64,000 bases of DNA from Methyloversatilis universalis EHg5 (GCF_000378945.1 NZ_KB900539.1:3174122-3238121), one strand, 5' to 3'; shown: positions 51,641 through 60,404, counted from the stretch's first letter. Translations and numbers: made by a program. Notes: generated by a model not told the origin, from the sequence alone.

Positions 51641-52351
51641 ATGCCTGTCTCCGCCGCCGACCGCGCCACCCGCGCACTGGAAGCCCGCCTGCTCGACGGC
51701 CATTACCCGGCCGGAGCCCGCCTGCCGGCTGAGCGCGCACTGGCCGAAGAACTGGGGGTGTCGCGCGGCACGCTGCGCGAGGCGATACAGCGCCTGGCCG
51801 CGCGCGGTCTGCTCGCCACCCGGGTCGGCAGTGGCGTGTATGTAACCGAAAGGCTGCACGGCGGGCTGGCGTCGCCCTGGCGACAGCTGCTGGCCGAGCA
51901 CCCGCATCTGGGCAGCGACATGCTGGAATTCCGGCGCGTGCTCGAGGGCGCTGCGGCGCAGTTCGCGGCGGAACGCGCCAGCCGCGCCGACCTCGCCACG
52001 CTGCGCGGCGTGATCGACCGGCTGCGCCGCGCGCGCCGCGACGATGACGAGGCACAGGAGGTGCTGCTCGATTCGGTGTGGCACGGCAGCATCGCCGCGG
52101 CCGCCCACAACAGCATGTTCGGCTATCTGCAGGCCAATCTGCTGGCCATGCACCGCGAGCACATCGCACACAACCAGGCGGGCCTGCGCTATGGCGACCG
52201 GGCGGTGGCCGAGGCGCTGTGGCAGCAGCACTTCGCGCTGTGGGAGGCGATACGCGGGCGCGACCCGGATCGCGCCCGCGACACCATGTACGCGCACATC
52301 GACTTCGTGCGGGCACGGCTGGCGTCGGATGCGGCGCGCGTGGTGCCCTGA
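51641..52351 (+). CDS. lldR: FadR-family (LldR-like) transcriptional regulator
   Basis: 236 residues. Winged helix-turn-helix with GARLPAERALAEELGVSRGTLREAIQRL (two adjoining pieces), then an all-helical FCD ligand domain with His and Asp residues that usually bind metal and an organic acid. Divergence from lutACB and the operator in between point to lactate-responsive control. The start at 51641 fits the domain; an earlier start would read through the operator. Confidence 0.88.
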   Translation: MPVSAADRATRALEARLLDGHYPAGARLPAERALAEELGVSRGTLREAIQRLAARGLLATRVGSGVYVTERLHGGLASPWRQLLAEHPHLGSDMLEFRRVLEGAAAQFAAERASRADLATLRGVIDRLRRARRDDDEAQEVLLDSVWHGSIAAAAHNSMFGYLQANLLAMHREHIAHNQAGLRYGDRAVAEALWQQHFALWEAIRGRDPDRARDTMYAHIDFVRARLASDAARVVP

Positions 52352-52398
52352 TCGCGACGGCGGTCCTTATCGAAGCTGGCGGCTTGCAGCAGCCGTAT

Positions 52399-52477
52399 CG
52401 CGAGCAAGCTCGCTCCCACAAAAGCACTCCCGCCTCGTGGCCCGAGCCGGATTCTGTGGGAGGGGTCTTCTGACCCC
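52399..52477. repeat. REP/BIME-like pair of inverted repeats
   Basis: Two hairpin units face each other: GCGAGC-AA-GCTCGC followed by TCCCACA (52400-52420), and TGTGGGA followed by GGGGTC-TTCT-GACCCC (52455-52477). The TCCCACA and TGTGGGA arms are complementary. This is the build of dispersed bacterial REP pairs (BIMEs). It lies between the convergent lldR and sigma-54 regulator genes. Confidence 0.7.
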
Positions 52478-52500
52478 GACTGCGCCCGCGATGCGCTGCG

Positions 52501-54429
52501 TCAGCGGCTCGGAAAGCGCCCGCGCCCCAGGCCGTATCGGCTGAGCCGGCGATAGAAGGTGGCGCGCGGCATGCCGATCAGCGCGGCCGCTTCGGTGGCG
52601 CGCCAGCCGCTGGCTTCCATCGCCTCGATGATGCGGCGGCGCTCGTCCGCCTCGGCTTCGCTGCGCGGCTCGGCGGTCGACGGTGCCGGCTGGTCCAGCG
52701 CACGCAGCAGGTTGTCGGGCAGGTGCAGGCGCGACAGCACATCCGATTCGCACACCGCGACCGCATAGCGCAGCGTGTTGCGCAGCTGCCGGATATTGCC
52801 CGGCCAAGCGTAGCTCATGAGCTCGTCGGCCAGTTCGTCCGGCAGCGCGATGTCGCGGCCGGCTGCCGCGCATTCCTCGTCGAACACCTGCTGCAGCACC
52901 TGGCGTCGGTCGCTGCGCGCGCGCAGTGGCGGCAGCGTGAAGGTGGCGGCGTTGAGCCGGTAGTACAGGTCTTCGCGGAAGCGGCCGGCGGCCACCAGTG
53001 CCTCCAGGTCGCGGTGGGTTGCGCACACCACGTTCAGGTCCACCTTCTCCGGCTCGGTACCACCCAGGCGCAGCACCTCGCCCTCGGCCAGCACCCGCAG
53101 CAGCCGGGTCTGCAGCGGCAGAGGCATGTCGCCGATCTCGTCCAGGAACAGGGTGCCACCGCTGGACAGCTGGATCTTGCCCGCCTCGCCCTTCGCCTTG
53201 GCGCCGGTGAACGCGCCCTCGCGGTAACCGAACAGTTCGCTCTCGATCAGGTTTTCCGGAATGGCCGCGCAGTTCAGCGCGACGAAGGGCTGGTCGCGCC
53301 GCTCGCTCTGCGCGTGGATGGCGTGCGCGAACGCTTCCTTGCCGGCGCCGGTTTCGCCCAGCAGCAGAATGGGCAGTCGGCTGTTCACGATGCGCTTCAG
53401 GCGCTGGATGTCGCTGGCGATGCGGGTGTCTCCGGCCGCCAGCGTCGAGAAATCGTGCCGGCCCTGCACCACCCGGCGCGGCTGCCGCCGCTGCTCCGGC
53501 ACCCGCACCACCGCCGACAGCACGTGGCCGCTGCTCAGGCGGCGCAGCCCCACCGGCATGCCCGGCCGGTCGTGCGCGGCGCGCAGCAGTTCGTCGGCGC
53601 TCAGGTCGAACACCTCGTGGAAGGCGCGCGGCAACGGGCCAGCGTATTCCAGCAGTTCGACATGGGCGAGGAAGTTGGCCTGCACGATGCGGCCGCGCTC
53701 GTCCAGCGCCAGCAGGTAGCTGCGCTCCGGGTCCAGCCCGCGGCCGACGCCGGCGATCTGCACCGTCCAGCGGTGGCGGTTCGCTTCGATGAACCAGGCG
53801 TTCTCGATGAAGCGCGCGTTCTGCGCCACCAGCTGGAACACCACCGACTGGCTGCGCCGGTCGTCCGGCGACGCCAGCGCCGACGCATTGATCACCGCCA
53901 CCACGTCATTGTCCGGGCCGAACACCGGCGCGGCGCTGCAGGTGATGCCGATGTTGTAGGCACGGAAGTGCTCGCCCTTGTGCACCAGGATGGGCGCGCG
54001 GTCGATCAGCGTGGTGCCGACGCCGCACGTGCCTTCATCGCGTTCCGACCAGCAGGCTCCGACACGGAAGCCGCGCGACCGGAACTCGTGGTCGACGGAT
54101 GGCTGACCGCGGAAATCCACCGTGCTGCCTTCGGCGTCGGTCATCAGCACGCAGTAGCCGGCGTCCTTGATCTGGCTGTGCAGCTTGCCCACGCCGAGCC
54201 GGGCCAGCTGCAGGAAAGGCTCGATGCGGCCGCAGCGCTCACGCACCTCGGCCGCGCTCAGGATGCGCGGCGAAGCAGGCATTTCCGGATCGACCCGGTG
54301 CTGTTCCATCGAACGTCGCCAGGACTCGGCGATGCGGTCCTGACCCGGCACCAGCAATTCGCCGCCGCGTGGCGACGACAGCGCGCCGACCTGCCTCATG
54401 TGCTGCGAAAACGCATCTCTGAATCGCAT
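52501..54429 (-). CDS. AcoR-like sigma-54-dependent activator
   Basis: 642 residues. A GAF-type sensor region covers about 70-220. The AAA+ domain has Walker A GETGAGKE (358-365), GAFTGA (405-410) and Walker B LFLDEIGD (427-434). The C-terminal Fis-type helix-turn-helix is RATEAAALIGMPRATFYRRL. AcoR proteins respond to acetoin or related small alcohols and carbonyls. It is divergent from the Rieske-PQQ dehydrogenase operon, whose promoter is of the sigma-54 type, so it is the likely activator. Confidence 0.93.
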   Translation of the reverse strand: MRFRDAFSQHMRQVGALSSPRGGELLVPGQDRIAESWRRSMEQHRVDPEMPASPRILSAAEVRERCGRIEPFLQLARLGVGKLHSQIKDAGYCVLMTDAEGSTVDFRGQPSVDHEFRSRGFRVGACWSERDEGTCGVGTTLIDRAPILVHKGEHFRAYNIGITCSAAPVFGPDNDVVAVINASALASPDDRRSQSVVFQLVAQNARFIENAWFIEANRHRWTVQIAGVGRGLDPERSYLLALDERGRIVQANFLAHVELLEYAGPLPRAFHEVFDLSADELLRAAHDRPGMPVGLRRLSSGHVLSAVVRVPEQRRQPRRVVQGRHDFSTLAAGDTRIASDIQRLKRIVNSRLPILLLGETGAGKEAFAHAIHAQSERRDQPFVALNCAAIPENLIESELFGYREGAFTGAKAKGEAGKIQLSSGGTLFLDEIGDMPLPLQTRLLRVLAEGEVLRLGGTEPEKVDLNVVCATHRDLEALVAAGRFREDLYYRLNAATFTLPPLRARSDRRQVLQQVFDEECAAAGRDIALPDELADELMSYAWPGNIRQLRNTLRYAVAVCESDVLSRLHLPDNLLRALDQPAPSTAEPRSEAEADERRRIIEAMEASGWRATEAAALIGMPRATFYRRLSRYGLGRGRFPSR

Positions 54430-54503
54430 GGCCTTTCCTCCTCCGTATGTACGACATCATCGCCGGGTGCAGTGCACCGGCTGTTTTCGCGACAGTGTAG
54501 GAG

Positions 54504-54519
54504 AGCGTTTCGACACGCT
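54504..54519. promoter_or_regulatory. Imperfect palindrome near the activator start
   Basis: AGCGTTTCGACACGCT is a 16-bp near-perfect dyad (one mismatched pair). It lies 75 bp upstream of the activator gene in the divergent control region and may be a second activator site or an autoregulatory site. Confidence 0.4.
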
Positions 54520-54586
54520 TCAAGCACAACCGCTGCTGCGGCGCACAACGGAAGCACCCTCGCAAGCCCATGAAATACAAGGATTT

Positions 54587-54616
54587 GTCTCACTTCGAGT
54601 GAGACGCCATCTCACT
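54587..54616. promoter_or_regulatory. Putative upstream activator site for the AcoR-like protein
   Basis: GTCTCACTTCGAGTGAGAC (54587-54605) is a perfect dyad with 8-bp arms, followed by a third half-site TCTCACT at 54610-54616. It lies about 155 bp upstream of the -24/-12 promoter, a usual distance for sigma-54 enhancer sites. Confidence 0.7.
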
Positions 54617-54759
54617 GTCCCGGGATGAGGAAGCGCAGTCGCTGCAGCGCAACAACCGGGAAGACCGCCCACCGTTCTCCGCCGCATTCCGCATTGCAGG
54701 ACGCTTTGCGCCCGGTCGCCCCCGCACGCCGACGTCATCCGGCGGCGCGCTGTCGACGC

Positions 54760-54775
54760 TGGCACGGTGCTCGCT
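54760..54775 (+). promoter_or_regulatory. Sigma-54 promoter of the PQQ dehydrogenase operon
   Basis: TGGCACGGTGCTCGCT matches the -24/-12 consensus TGGCACGnnnnTTGCW with one mismatch; GG and GC are separated by exactly 10 bp. It lies 37 bp upstream of the Rieske start codon and faces the operon. Confidence 0.88.
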
Positions 54776-54812
54776 GCCTGGCTCCCCGCATCAGCCCAAC
54801 AGCGAGGACAGC

Positions 54813-55424
54813 ATGGAGCAGGACAACCCGAAAAAGAGTGTCACCCCCGATCACGGAAGCGGCTGCTGCCAGTCACGACGCGAAGCGATGAAGGCCGCGC
54901 TGGCGGTGACCGCCCTGTTCGGCGGCACGGTGCGCAGCGCGCATGCCAACGAAGCGGCCGACCTGCCGCCGCAGCCGGGCGACCGCCTGGTGCGCATGGA
55001 CGACGAAGGCGCGCCACAGCCATTGAAGGCGACCGACATTCCGCTCGCCAGCAAGCCGGTGCGCGCCCTGCCCTTCGCCGCGGACGACGCGCTGCTGCGC
55101 GACGGCAGCCGGCTCGGCCGGGTCATCCTGATGCGCTTCGACCCGGCAGCGCTCGACGCCGAAACCCGCGCCCGCAGCGCCGATGGCGTGCTCGCCTACT
55201 CGGCGGTGTGCACCCACCAGGGCTGCGAAGTCAGCGAATGGGACGCCAATGGCGGCGCCATGTTCTGTTTCTGCCACTTCTCCAAGTTCGACCCGCTGAA
55301 GGCCGGCACGGTCACCGCCGGCCCGGCCGGCCGCGCCCTGCCCTGGCTGCCGCTGAAGAGCGAGAACGGCGAACTGGTGGTGGCCGGCAGCTTCAGCTCG
55401 GCCCCCGGCGTACGCAAGGGCTGA
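54813..55424 (+). CDS. Rieske [2Fe-2S] protein with Tat-like signal
   Basis: 203 residues. SRREAMKAALAVTALFGG (residues 21-38) is a Tat-like signal, so export after folding is likely. Rieske box 1 is CTHQGC (Cys133, His135, Cys138) and box 2 is CFCHFS (Cys152, Cys154, His155). All four cluster ligands and both disulfide cysteines are present, as in high-potential Rieske proteins. It is the first gene of the operon with the PQQ dehydrogenase. Cytochrome c usually sits in this place, so it may be the electron acceptor. Confidence 0.88.
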   Translation: MEQDNPKKSVTPDHGSGCCQSRREAMKAALAVTALFGGTVRSAHANEAADLPPQPGDRLVRMDDEGAPQPLKATDIPLASKPVRALPFAADDALLRDGSRLGRVILMRFDPAALDAETRARSADGVLAYSAVCTHQGCEVSEWDANGGAMFCFCHFSKFDPLKAGTVTAGPAGRALPWLPLKSENGELVVAGSFSSAPGVRKG

Positions 55425-55538
55425 CCCGGATACGCGTTTCACACCGCCCGGGCGTCACAAGGCGAAGCGTCCGGGCTGCAGCAACGGCCGCGCCCACGAA
55501 GCGCGACCACATCTTCGCCCTACAACACAGGAGGAAGC

Positions 55539-57263
55539 ATGAGAAACACGATGAAGCGGACCGTCCTCGCGGCGGCACTGCTCGCGCCGCTGGCGGCCAC
55601 GGCGGCACTGCCCGCCTACGCGCCGGTCACCGACGCGCGGCTGAACAAGCCGGAAGCGCAGAACTGGCTGATGTACCGCGCCAACTACGCCGGCTGGGGC
55701 TACAGCCCGCTCAAGCAGGTGAGCGACAAGAACGTCGACAAGCTGCAGCTGGCCTGGGCCTTCTCGACCGGCATGACCGAAGGGCATCAGGCGCCGCCCA
55801 TCGTGAACAACGGCTACATGTTCGTCGCCACGCCGAACAACCAGGTCATTTGTCTGGAAGCGAAGAGCGGCCGCGAAATCTGGCGCTACAAGAAGACCAT
55901 TCCGGACGAGCTGCAGCAGCTGCACCCGACCAACCGCGGTGTCGCGCTGTACGGTGACCGCGTGTACATCGCCACCACCGACGCCTTCCTGGTCGCGCTC
56001 GACGCCAAGACCGGCAAAGAGGTGTGGAAGACCGCGGTGGCCGACTGGAAGTCCGGCTACTACATGACGCTGGCGCCGCTGGCCGCCAAGGGCAAGATCA
56101 TGATCGGCAGCTCGGGCGGCGAATACGGCATCCGCGGCTTCGTCGCCGCCTTCGACGCCGACAGCGGCAAGGAAGCCTGGCGCACTTACACCATCGCCGG
56201 CCCGGGCGAACCCGGTGGCGACAGCTGGCCGGGCGACACCTACAAGCGCGGCGGCGGCTCGGTGTGGATCACCGGCACCTATGACCCGGACACCAACCTC
56301 GCCTTCTGGGGTGTCGGCAACGCCGGCCCGTGGATGGCCGACACCCGCAGTGGCGACAACCTGTACGCCAATTCGGTGCTGGCGCTGGACGTCGACACCG
56401 GCAAGCTCAAGGGTTACCACCAGTACCACCACAATGATTCGTGGGACTGGGACGAGGTATCCGCCCCGCTGCTGATCGACCTCGAGCACAAGGGCAAGAA
56501 GGTGAAGTCGCTGGTGCACGCCGGCCGCAACGGCTATCTGTGGATGCTGGAGCGCACCGACAGCAAGGTGAATTACGTGAATGCCTGGCCCTATGTCACG
56601 CAGAACGTATTCACCCAGCTCGACCCGAAGACCGGTCGCCCGACCTACGACCCGGCGCGCATCCCGGCCACCGGCAAGACGGTGAATTTCTGCCCCTCGC
56701 TGTGGGGCGGCAAGGACTGGCCGCCCGAGGCCTACAACCCGCACACCGGCCTGCTCTACATCCCGGCGCAGAACAATCTGTGCTCGGAACTGACCGGCGA
56801 ACCGGTCAAGTACAACAAGGGCGAGCTCTACCTCGGCGTGTCGATCGAGAACGTGCTCACCAATGTGCGCATGACGCCGGAGTCGAAGGTGCATATCGGC
56901 GAAGTGCAGGCCTGGGATCTGAAGACCGGCAAGAAGGTGTGGACCCACACCTATCCGGAAATGAACTGGGGCCCGCTGATGACCACCGCCGGCAATCTGG
57001 TGTTCGGCGGCGGCACCAACGACCGCAAGTTCCGCGCCTTCAATGCCAGCACCGGCAAGCTGCTGTGGGAATTCCCGACCAATTCGGGCGTGACCGGCGT
57101 GCCCTCAAGCTTCGAGGTCGACGGCGAACAGTACATCGCGGTGCAGTCCGGCTGGGGTGTTGATGCCGAACGCATGCAGGGTGCTTTCAATGCGGTGCTC
57201 GACAAGAAGACCACGGTGCCGCAGGGCGGCGTGATCTGGGTGTTCAAGCTGCCCAGGAAGTGA
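55539..57263 (+). CDS. PQQ-dependent alcohol dehydrogenase, predicted lanthanide type
   Basis: 574 residues; AGGAGG precedes the start and a signal peptide directs it to the periplasm. It is an eight-bladed propeller with repeated W-docking motifs (DAKTGKEVWKT, DSGKEAWRT, TGKLLWEF). Active site: Glu195, Asn261 and catalytic Asp303 in WDWD. Asp305, two residues after, is the mark of lanthanide-using enzymes (Ala or Ser in calcium enzymes). The vicinal Cys-Cys of ExaA and MxaF is absent; QL (127-128) is found there. Substrate unknown; short alcohols or diols are likely. Confidence 0.9.
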   Translation: MRNTMKRTVLAAALLAPLAATAALPAYAPVTDARLNKPEAQNWLMYRANYAGWGYSPLKQVSDKNVDKLQLAWAFSTGMTEGHQAPPIVNNGYMFVATPNNQVICLEAKSGREIWRYKKTIPDELQQLHPTNRGVALYGDRVYIATTDAFLVALDAKTGKEVWKTAVADWKSGYYMTLAPLAAKGKIMIGSSGGEYGIRGFVAAFDADSGKEAWRTYTIAGPGEPGGDSWPGDTYKRGGGSVWITGTYDPDTNLAFWGVGNAGPWMADTRSGDNLYANSVLALDVDTGKLKGYHQYHHNDSWDWDEVSAPLLIDLEHKGKKVKSLVHAGRNGYLWMLERTDSKVNYVNAWPYVTQNVFTQLDPKTGRPTYDPARIPATGKTVNFCPSLWGGKDWPPEAYNPHTGLLYIPAQNNLCSELTGEPVKYNKGELYLGVSIENVLTNVRMTPESKVHIGEVQAWDLKTGKKVWTHTYPEMNWGPLMTTAGNLVFGGGTNDRKFRAFNASTGKLLWEFPTNSGVTGVPSSFEVDGEQYIAVQSGWGVDAERMQGAFNAVLDKKTTVPQGGVIWVFKLPRK

Positions 57264-57325
57264 CCCGCCAGGGCGCCCGACCCACCGCGCGCCCGGCTGA
57301 AAAAACATAACAAGGACATCCATCC

Positions 57326-58201
57326 ATGAACACCTTTGCCATCACTCCCACCCGCGCCGCGAAGACTGTCGTCTCCGCATTCGGTTGTGCCCTCGCGCTG
57401 CTGTCCGGCAGCGCTTCGGCACAGACCACCTTCGATGTGATCGGTCCGCACGAATACGACCTGCCGGTCAATTTCGACCAGCCGTTCAATGTGTTCGTGC
57501 AGTACGCCACCGTGCAGCGCGACAGCCGGCTGTTCGACAGCGACGGCGATCGTCAGCGTGGCAGCAGCGCGCAGAAGATCATCGGCCTGTCGAAATACGT
57601 GCGCTTCTGGACACCGGACTCCAACCGGAACATCGGTCTGGCGTTTGAGGTGATCCAGCCCACGGTGGGCATCCGGGACCGCAATTCTCCCAACCCGGAT
57701 ACCCGCCACATCAGCGGCTTTGGCGACACCATCACCGGTGCCGCCATCTGGTACAAGCCGACGCCCGGTTCCACGCTCGGCTTCCAGACCTTCCTGCAGG
57801 TGCCGATCGGCGACAAGGACGTCAGCGACACCAACTGGAAGAACCTGTCCAGCCTGCTGTGGTACGCACCGCTGACCGATCGCATCGCATGGACCGGCGA
57901 CCTCGGCTTCGTCGCACAGAGCCGCAAGGACGACGGCACCCGCCCGGGCATGTTGTGGCACACCAACAACCGCTTCGGCTACCGCGTGAACGACTGGCTG
58001 GAACCGTTCGCCGGTGTCGACTACGAGCGCATCAGCGGCCGCAATGGCGCCGGTGACTCGTGGGGTTTCGATGGTTCGCTCGGCGTGATGTTCCATTACT
58101 ACGGCAACCAGTCGATCGCGCTGCGTTACTCGCACGGCATTGAAGGCGAGAACCGGCCGGTCAACAACAGCATCAACGTGAAGTACGCCTACGTCTGGTA
58201 A
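57326..58201 (+). CDS. Putative outer-membrane beta-barrel protein
   Basis: 291 residues. Signal peptide ending ASAQ, then alternating strands rich in aromatic residues and a C-terminal strand ending NVKYAYVW. It resembles transporter-like barrels of the phenol-degradation MetA type, often found beside catabolic genes. It lies 62 bp after the dehydrogenase with its own ribosome site (AAGGACATCC). It may admit the alcohol substrate; this is inference. Confidence 0.7.
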   Translation: MNTFAITPTRAAKTVVSAFGCALALLSGSASAQTTFDVIGPHEYDLPVNFDQPFNVFVQYATVQRDSRLFDSDGDRQRGSSAQKIIGLSKYVRFWTPDSNRNIGLAFEVIQPTVGIRDRNSPNPDTRHISGFGDTITGAAIWYKPTPGSTLGFQTFLQVPIGDKDVSDTNWKNLSSLLWYAPLTDRIAWTGDLGFVAQSRKDDGTRPGMLWHTNNRFGYRVNDWLEPFAGVDYERISGRNGAGDSWGFDGSLGVMFHYYGNQSIALRYSHGIEGENRPVNNSINVKYAYVW

Positions 58202-58257
58202 CCCCCGGCCGGCGGCGTGCTGTGGCACGTCGCCGGCCTCCTTCAAGGAGGCTTCAA

Positions 58258-58725
58258 ATGAAACTGCTGCACGCACTCGCACTGAGCATCGCCCTGCTGG
58301 TCGCACTGTGGGTCTGCCTGAGCATCGGCATGCCGAACCTGCAGCTCAACCCGTGGATAGGCTTCGTCGCCTGGGCCACCTTCTTCGCCGCTGGCGGCGG
58401 CAGTCAGGCGCTGGGCAAGTCGGCCTTCGCCGCACTGGCCGGCGTCGTGCTGACCGCCGGCACCATGTGGCTGGTCGCGCTGGCCGGCGGCAGCCTGCCG
58501 GCGCTGGCGCTGCTGGTCGCGGTGCTGGCTTTCGTGCTGGTGGCGATGGCCGACGTGGCTGCGCTGTCCTACACGCCGGCCGCCTTCCTCGGCGCCGCCA
58601 CCTATTTCGGCGCCACCGGCGACACCTTCGAGAAGGCGCTGTTCGTCGGCCTGACCTGGGTCGCCGGCCTCACTTTCGGCTACCTGTCCGAATCCTTCGG
58701 CAAGCGCATGACACGCGCCGCCTGA
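58258..58725 (+). CDS. DUF1097-family membrane protein
   Basis: 155 residues from ATG 58258, preceded by AAGGAGG. Four to five hydrophobic helices are visible (HALALSIALLVALWVCLSIG; WIGFVAWATFFAAGGG). It matches the DUF1097 family (E. coli YcdZ), of unknown function. In this operon it may be a small transporter or membrane anchor for electron transfer. Confidence 0.75.
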   Translation: MKLLHALALSIALLVALWVCLSIGMPNLQLNPWIGFVAWATFFAAGGGSQALGKSAFAALAGVVLTAGTMWLVALAGGSLPALALLVAVLAFVLVAMADVAALSYTPAAFLGAATYFGATGDTFEKALFVGLTWVAGLTFGYLSESFGKRMTRAA

Positions 58726-58784
58726 ACCCGCGCAGTGCACCACCCCGATCACCGCTTCCGATCACACACCAAGGAGACTCTGGA

Positions 58785-60221
58785 ATGACCACCCATCACA
58801 ACTACATCGACGGACGCTTCGACGAAAGCGACGTCGCCAGCCGCATCGAAGTGTTCAACCCGGCCACCCACGCGCTGCTCGACACGGTGCCCGAAGCCGG
58901 TGTCGCCGCAGTCGAGCGCGCGATCTCCGCCGCCCGCGCCGCCCAGCCGCAGTGGGCGAAGCTGCCGGCCATCCAGCGCGCGGCGCATCTGCGCAAGGTG
59001 GCCGAAGGCCTGCGCGGCGTGCGCGAAGAGATGGCGCGCCTGCTCACGCTGGAACAGGGCAAGACCCTTGGTCTGGCGCGGGTCGAGGTCGACTTCACCG
59101 CCGACTATCTGGACTACATGGCGGAATGGGCGCGCCGCATCGAGGGCGAGGTGCTCACCAGCGACCGCCCGGGCGAAAGCATCTTCCTGCTGCGCAAGCC
59201 GGTGGGCGTGGTCGCCGGCATCCTGCCGTGGAATTTCCCGCTCTTCCTGATCGCCCGCAAGATGGCGCCGGCGTTGGTGACCGGAAATACCATCGTGATC
59301 AAGCCGAGCGAGGAAACACCGCTCAACGCCTTCCTGTTCGCGAAGCTGGTGCATGCGGCCGAACTGCCGCGCGGCGTGTTCAATCTGGTCGGCGGCCGCG
59401 GTGAAACCACCGGCGCCGCGCTGACCGGCAGCAGCTCAATCGACATGGTGAGCTTCACCGGCAGCGTCGAAACCGGCAGCCGCATCATGCAGGCGGCCGG
59501 CCGTAACCTCACCCGGGTCAATCTGGAACTGGGCGGCAAGGCGCCGGCCATCGTGCTGGCCGACGCCGATCTCGACCTCGCCTCGACCGCGATCACCGCC
59601 TCGCGCGTGATCAACACCGGGCAGGTGTGCAACTGCGCCGAACGCATCTACGTGCAGCGCGCGGTGGCCGACGAATTCATCACCAAGCTCACCGCGAAGA
59701 TGGCCGCGACCCGCTATGGCGATCCGATCGCCGATCAGAGCGTCGACATGGGTCCGCTGGTGAACAAGGAAGGTCTGGACAAGGTCGCCGCCATGGTCGA
59801 ACAGGCCAAACGCGACGGCGCCCAGTGCGTGCTGGGCGGCCGCGTCGCCGACCGCGCGTCCGGCTACCACTACGAGCCCACCGTGCTGATCAACTGCCGC
59901 GCCGACATGGACATCATGCGCAAGGAAATCTTCGGCCCGGTGCTGCCGGTGCAGCTGGTCGACGATCTGGACGAGGCGGTGGCCCACGCCAACGCGTCGG
60001 AATACGGCCTGACCTCCTCGGTCTATACCCGCGACCTCAATGCGGCCATGCGCGCGATCCGCGATCTGCAGTTCGGCGAAACCTATGTCAATCGCGAGAA
60101 CTTCGAAGCGATGCAGGGCTTCCACGCCGGCCGCCGCAAGTCGGGCATCGGTGGCGCCGACGGCAAGCACGGGCTGTACGAGTACACAGAAACCCAGGTG
60201 GCCTACATCCAGCACGGCTGA
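58785..60221 (+). CDS. aldA: Aldehyde dehydrogenase, AldA (lactaldehyde/glycolaldehyde) type
   Basis: 478 residues. Catalytic Cys in NTGQVCNCAERIYVQ and Glu in NLELGGKAPAIV; NAD-site WNFPLFLIARKMAPAL. The sequence follows E. coli AldA closely by memory: TADYLDYMAEWARR, GETYVNRENFEAMQGFHAG and GIGGADGKHGL. AldA oxidises L-lactaldehyde to lactate and glycolaldehyde to glycolate. It closes the PQQ dehydrogenase operon, 59 bp after the DUF1097 gene. An AAGGAG site fixes the start. Confidence 0.92.
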   Translation: MTTHHNYIDGRFDESDVASRIEVFNPATHALLDTVPEAGVAAVERAISAARAAQPQWAKLPAIQRAAHLRKVAEGLRGVREEMARLLTLEQGKTLGLARVEVDFTADYLDYMAEWARRIEGEVLTSDRPGESIFLLRKPVGVVAGILPWNFPLFLIARKMAPALVTGNTIVIKPSEETPLNAFLFAKLVHAAELPRGVFNLVGGRGETTGAALTGSSSIDMVSFTGSVETGSRIMQAAGRNLTRVNLELGGKAPAIVLADADLDLASTAITASRVINTGQVCNCAERIYVQRAVADEFITKLTAKMAATRYGDPIADQSVDMGPLVNKEGLDKVAAMVEQAKRDGAQCVLGGRVADRASGYHYEPTVLINCRADMDIMRKEIFGPVLPVQLVDDLDEAVAHANASEYGLTSSVYTRDLNAAMRAIRDLQFGETYVNRENFEAMQGFHAGRRKSGIGGADGKHGLYEYTETQVAYIQHG

Positions 60222-60298
60222 TGCGTGACGGGTGCAGCGCCTCGCACCCGTCATGTTCGCCCCGGGTCTTGTAGAAGACCTTTCGTTTCTCCTCGGTT

Positions 60299-60333
60299 GC
60301 GGGCGCCCGTGCCTCCGGGCGCCCGCTTTTTTT
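60299..60333 (+). terminator. Rho-independent terminator of the aldA operon
   Basis: An 11-bp perfect stem GCGGGCGCCCG / CGGGCGCCCGC with a 6-nt loop, followed by seven T bases. It lies 78 nt past the aldA stop. Confidence 0.95.
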
Positions 60334-60385
60334 GCCGTTTTCCGGCGGATTTCGGTTTTCCACCACTGGCGGCAAATCCGGGGGG

Positions 60386-60404
60386 TGTCCATAATTGCGA
60401 CACG
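60386..60404 (+). promoter_or_regulatory. Possible aceE promoter -10 inside a short dyad
   Basis: GTGTC and GACAC flank CATAAT (60391-60396), a five-of-six match to the -10 hexamer. No good -35 is seen at 16-18 bp. A repressor binding the dyad would cover the promoter. Confidence 0.35.

Noticed and set aside
52723-54573. A 616-codon plus-strand frame opposite the AcoR-like activator
   Set aside because: The minus-strand protein has all sigma-54 activator motifs; the plus frame has none.
55539-57263. Calling the PQQ enzyme XoxF methanol dehydrogenase
   Set aside because: It lacks the vicinal Cys pair, is somewhat short, and no xoxG or xoxJ is present; only the extra Asp is shared.
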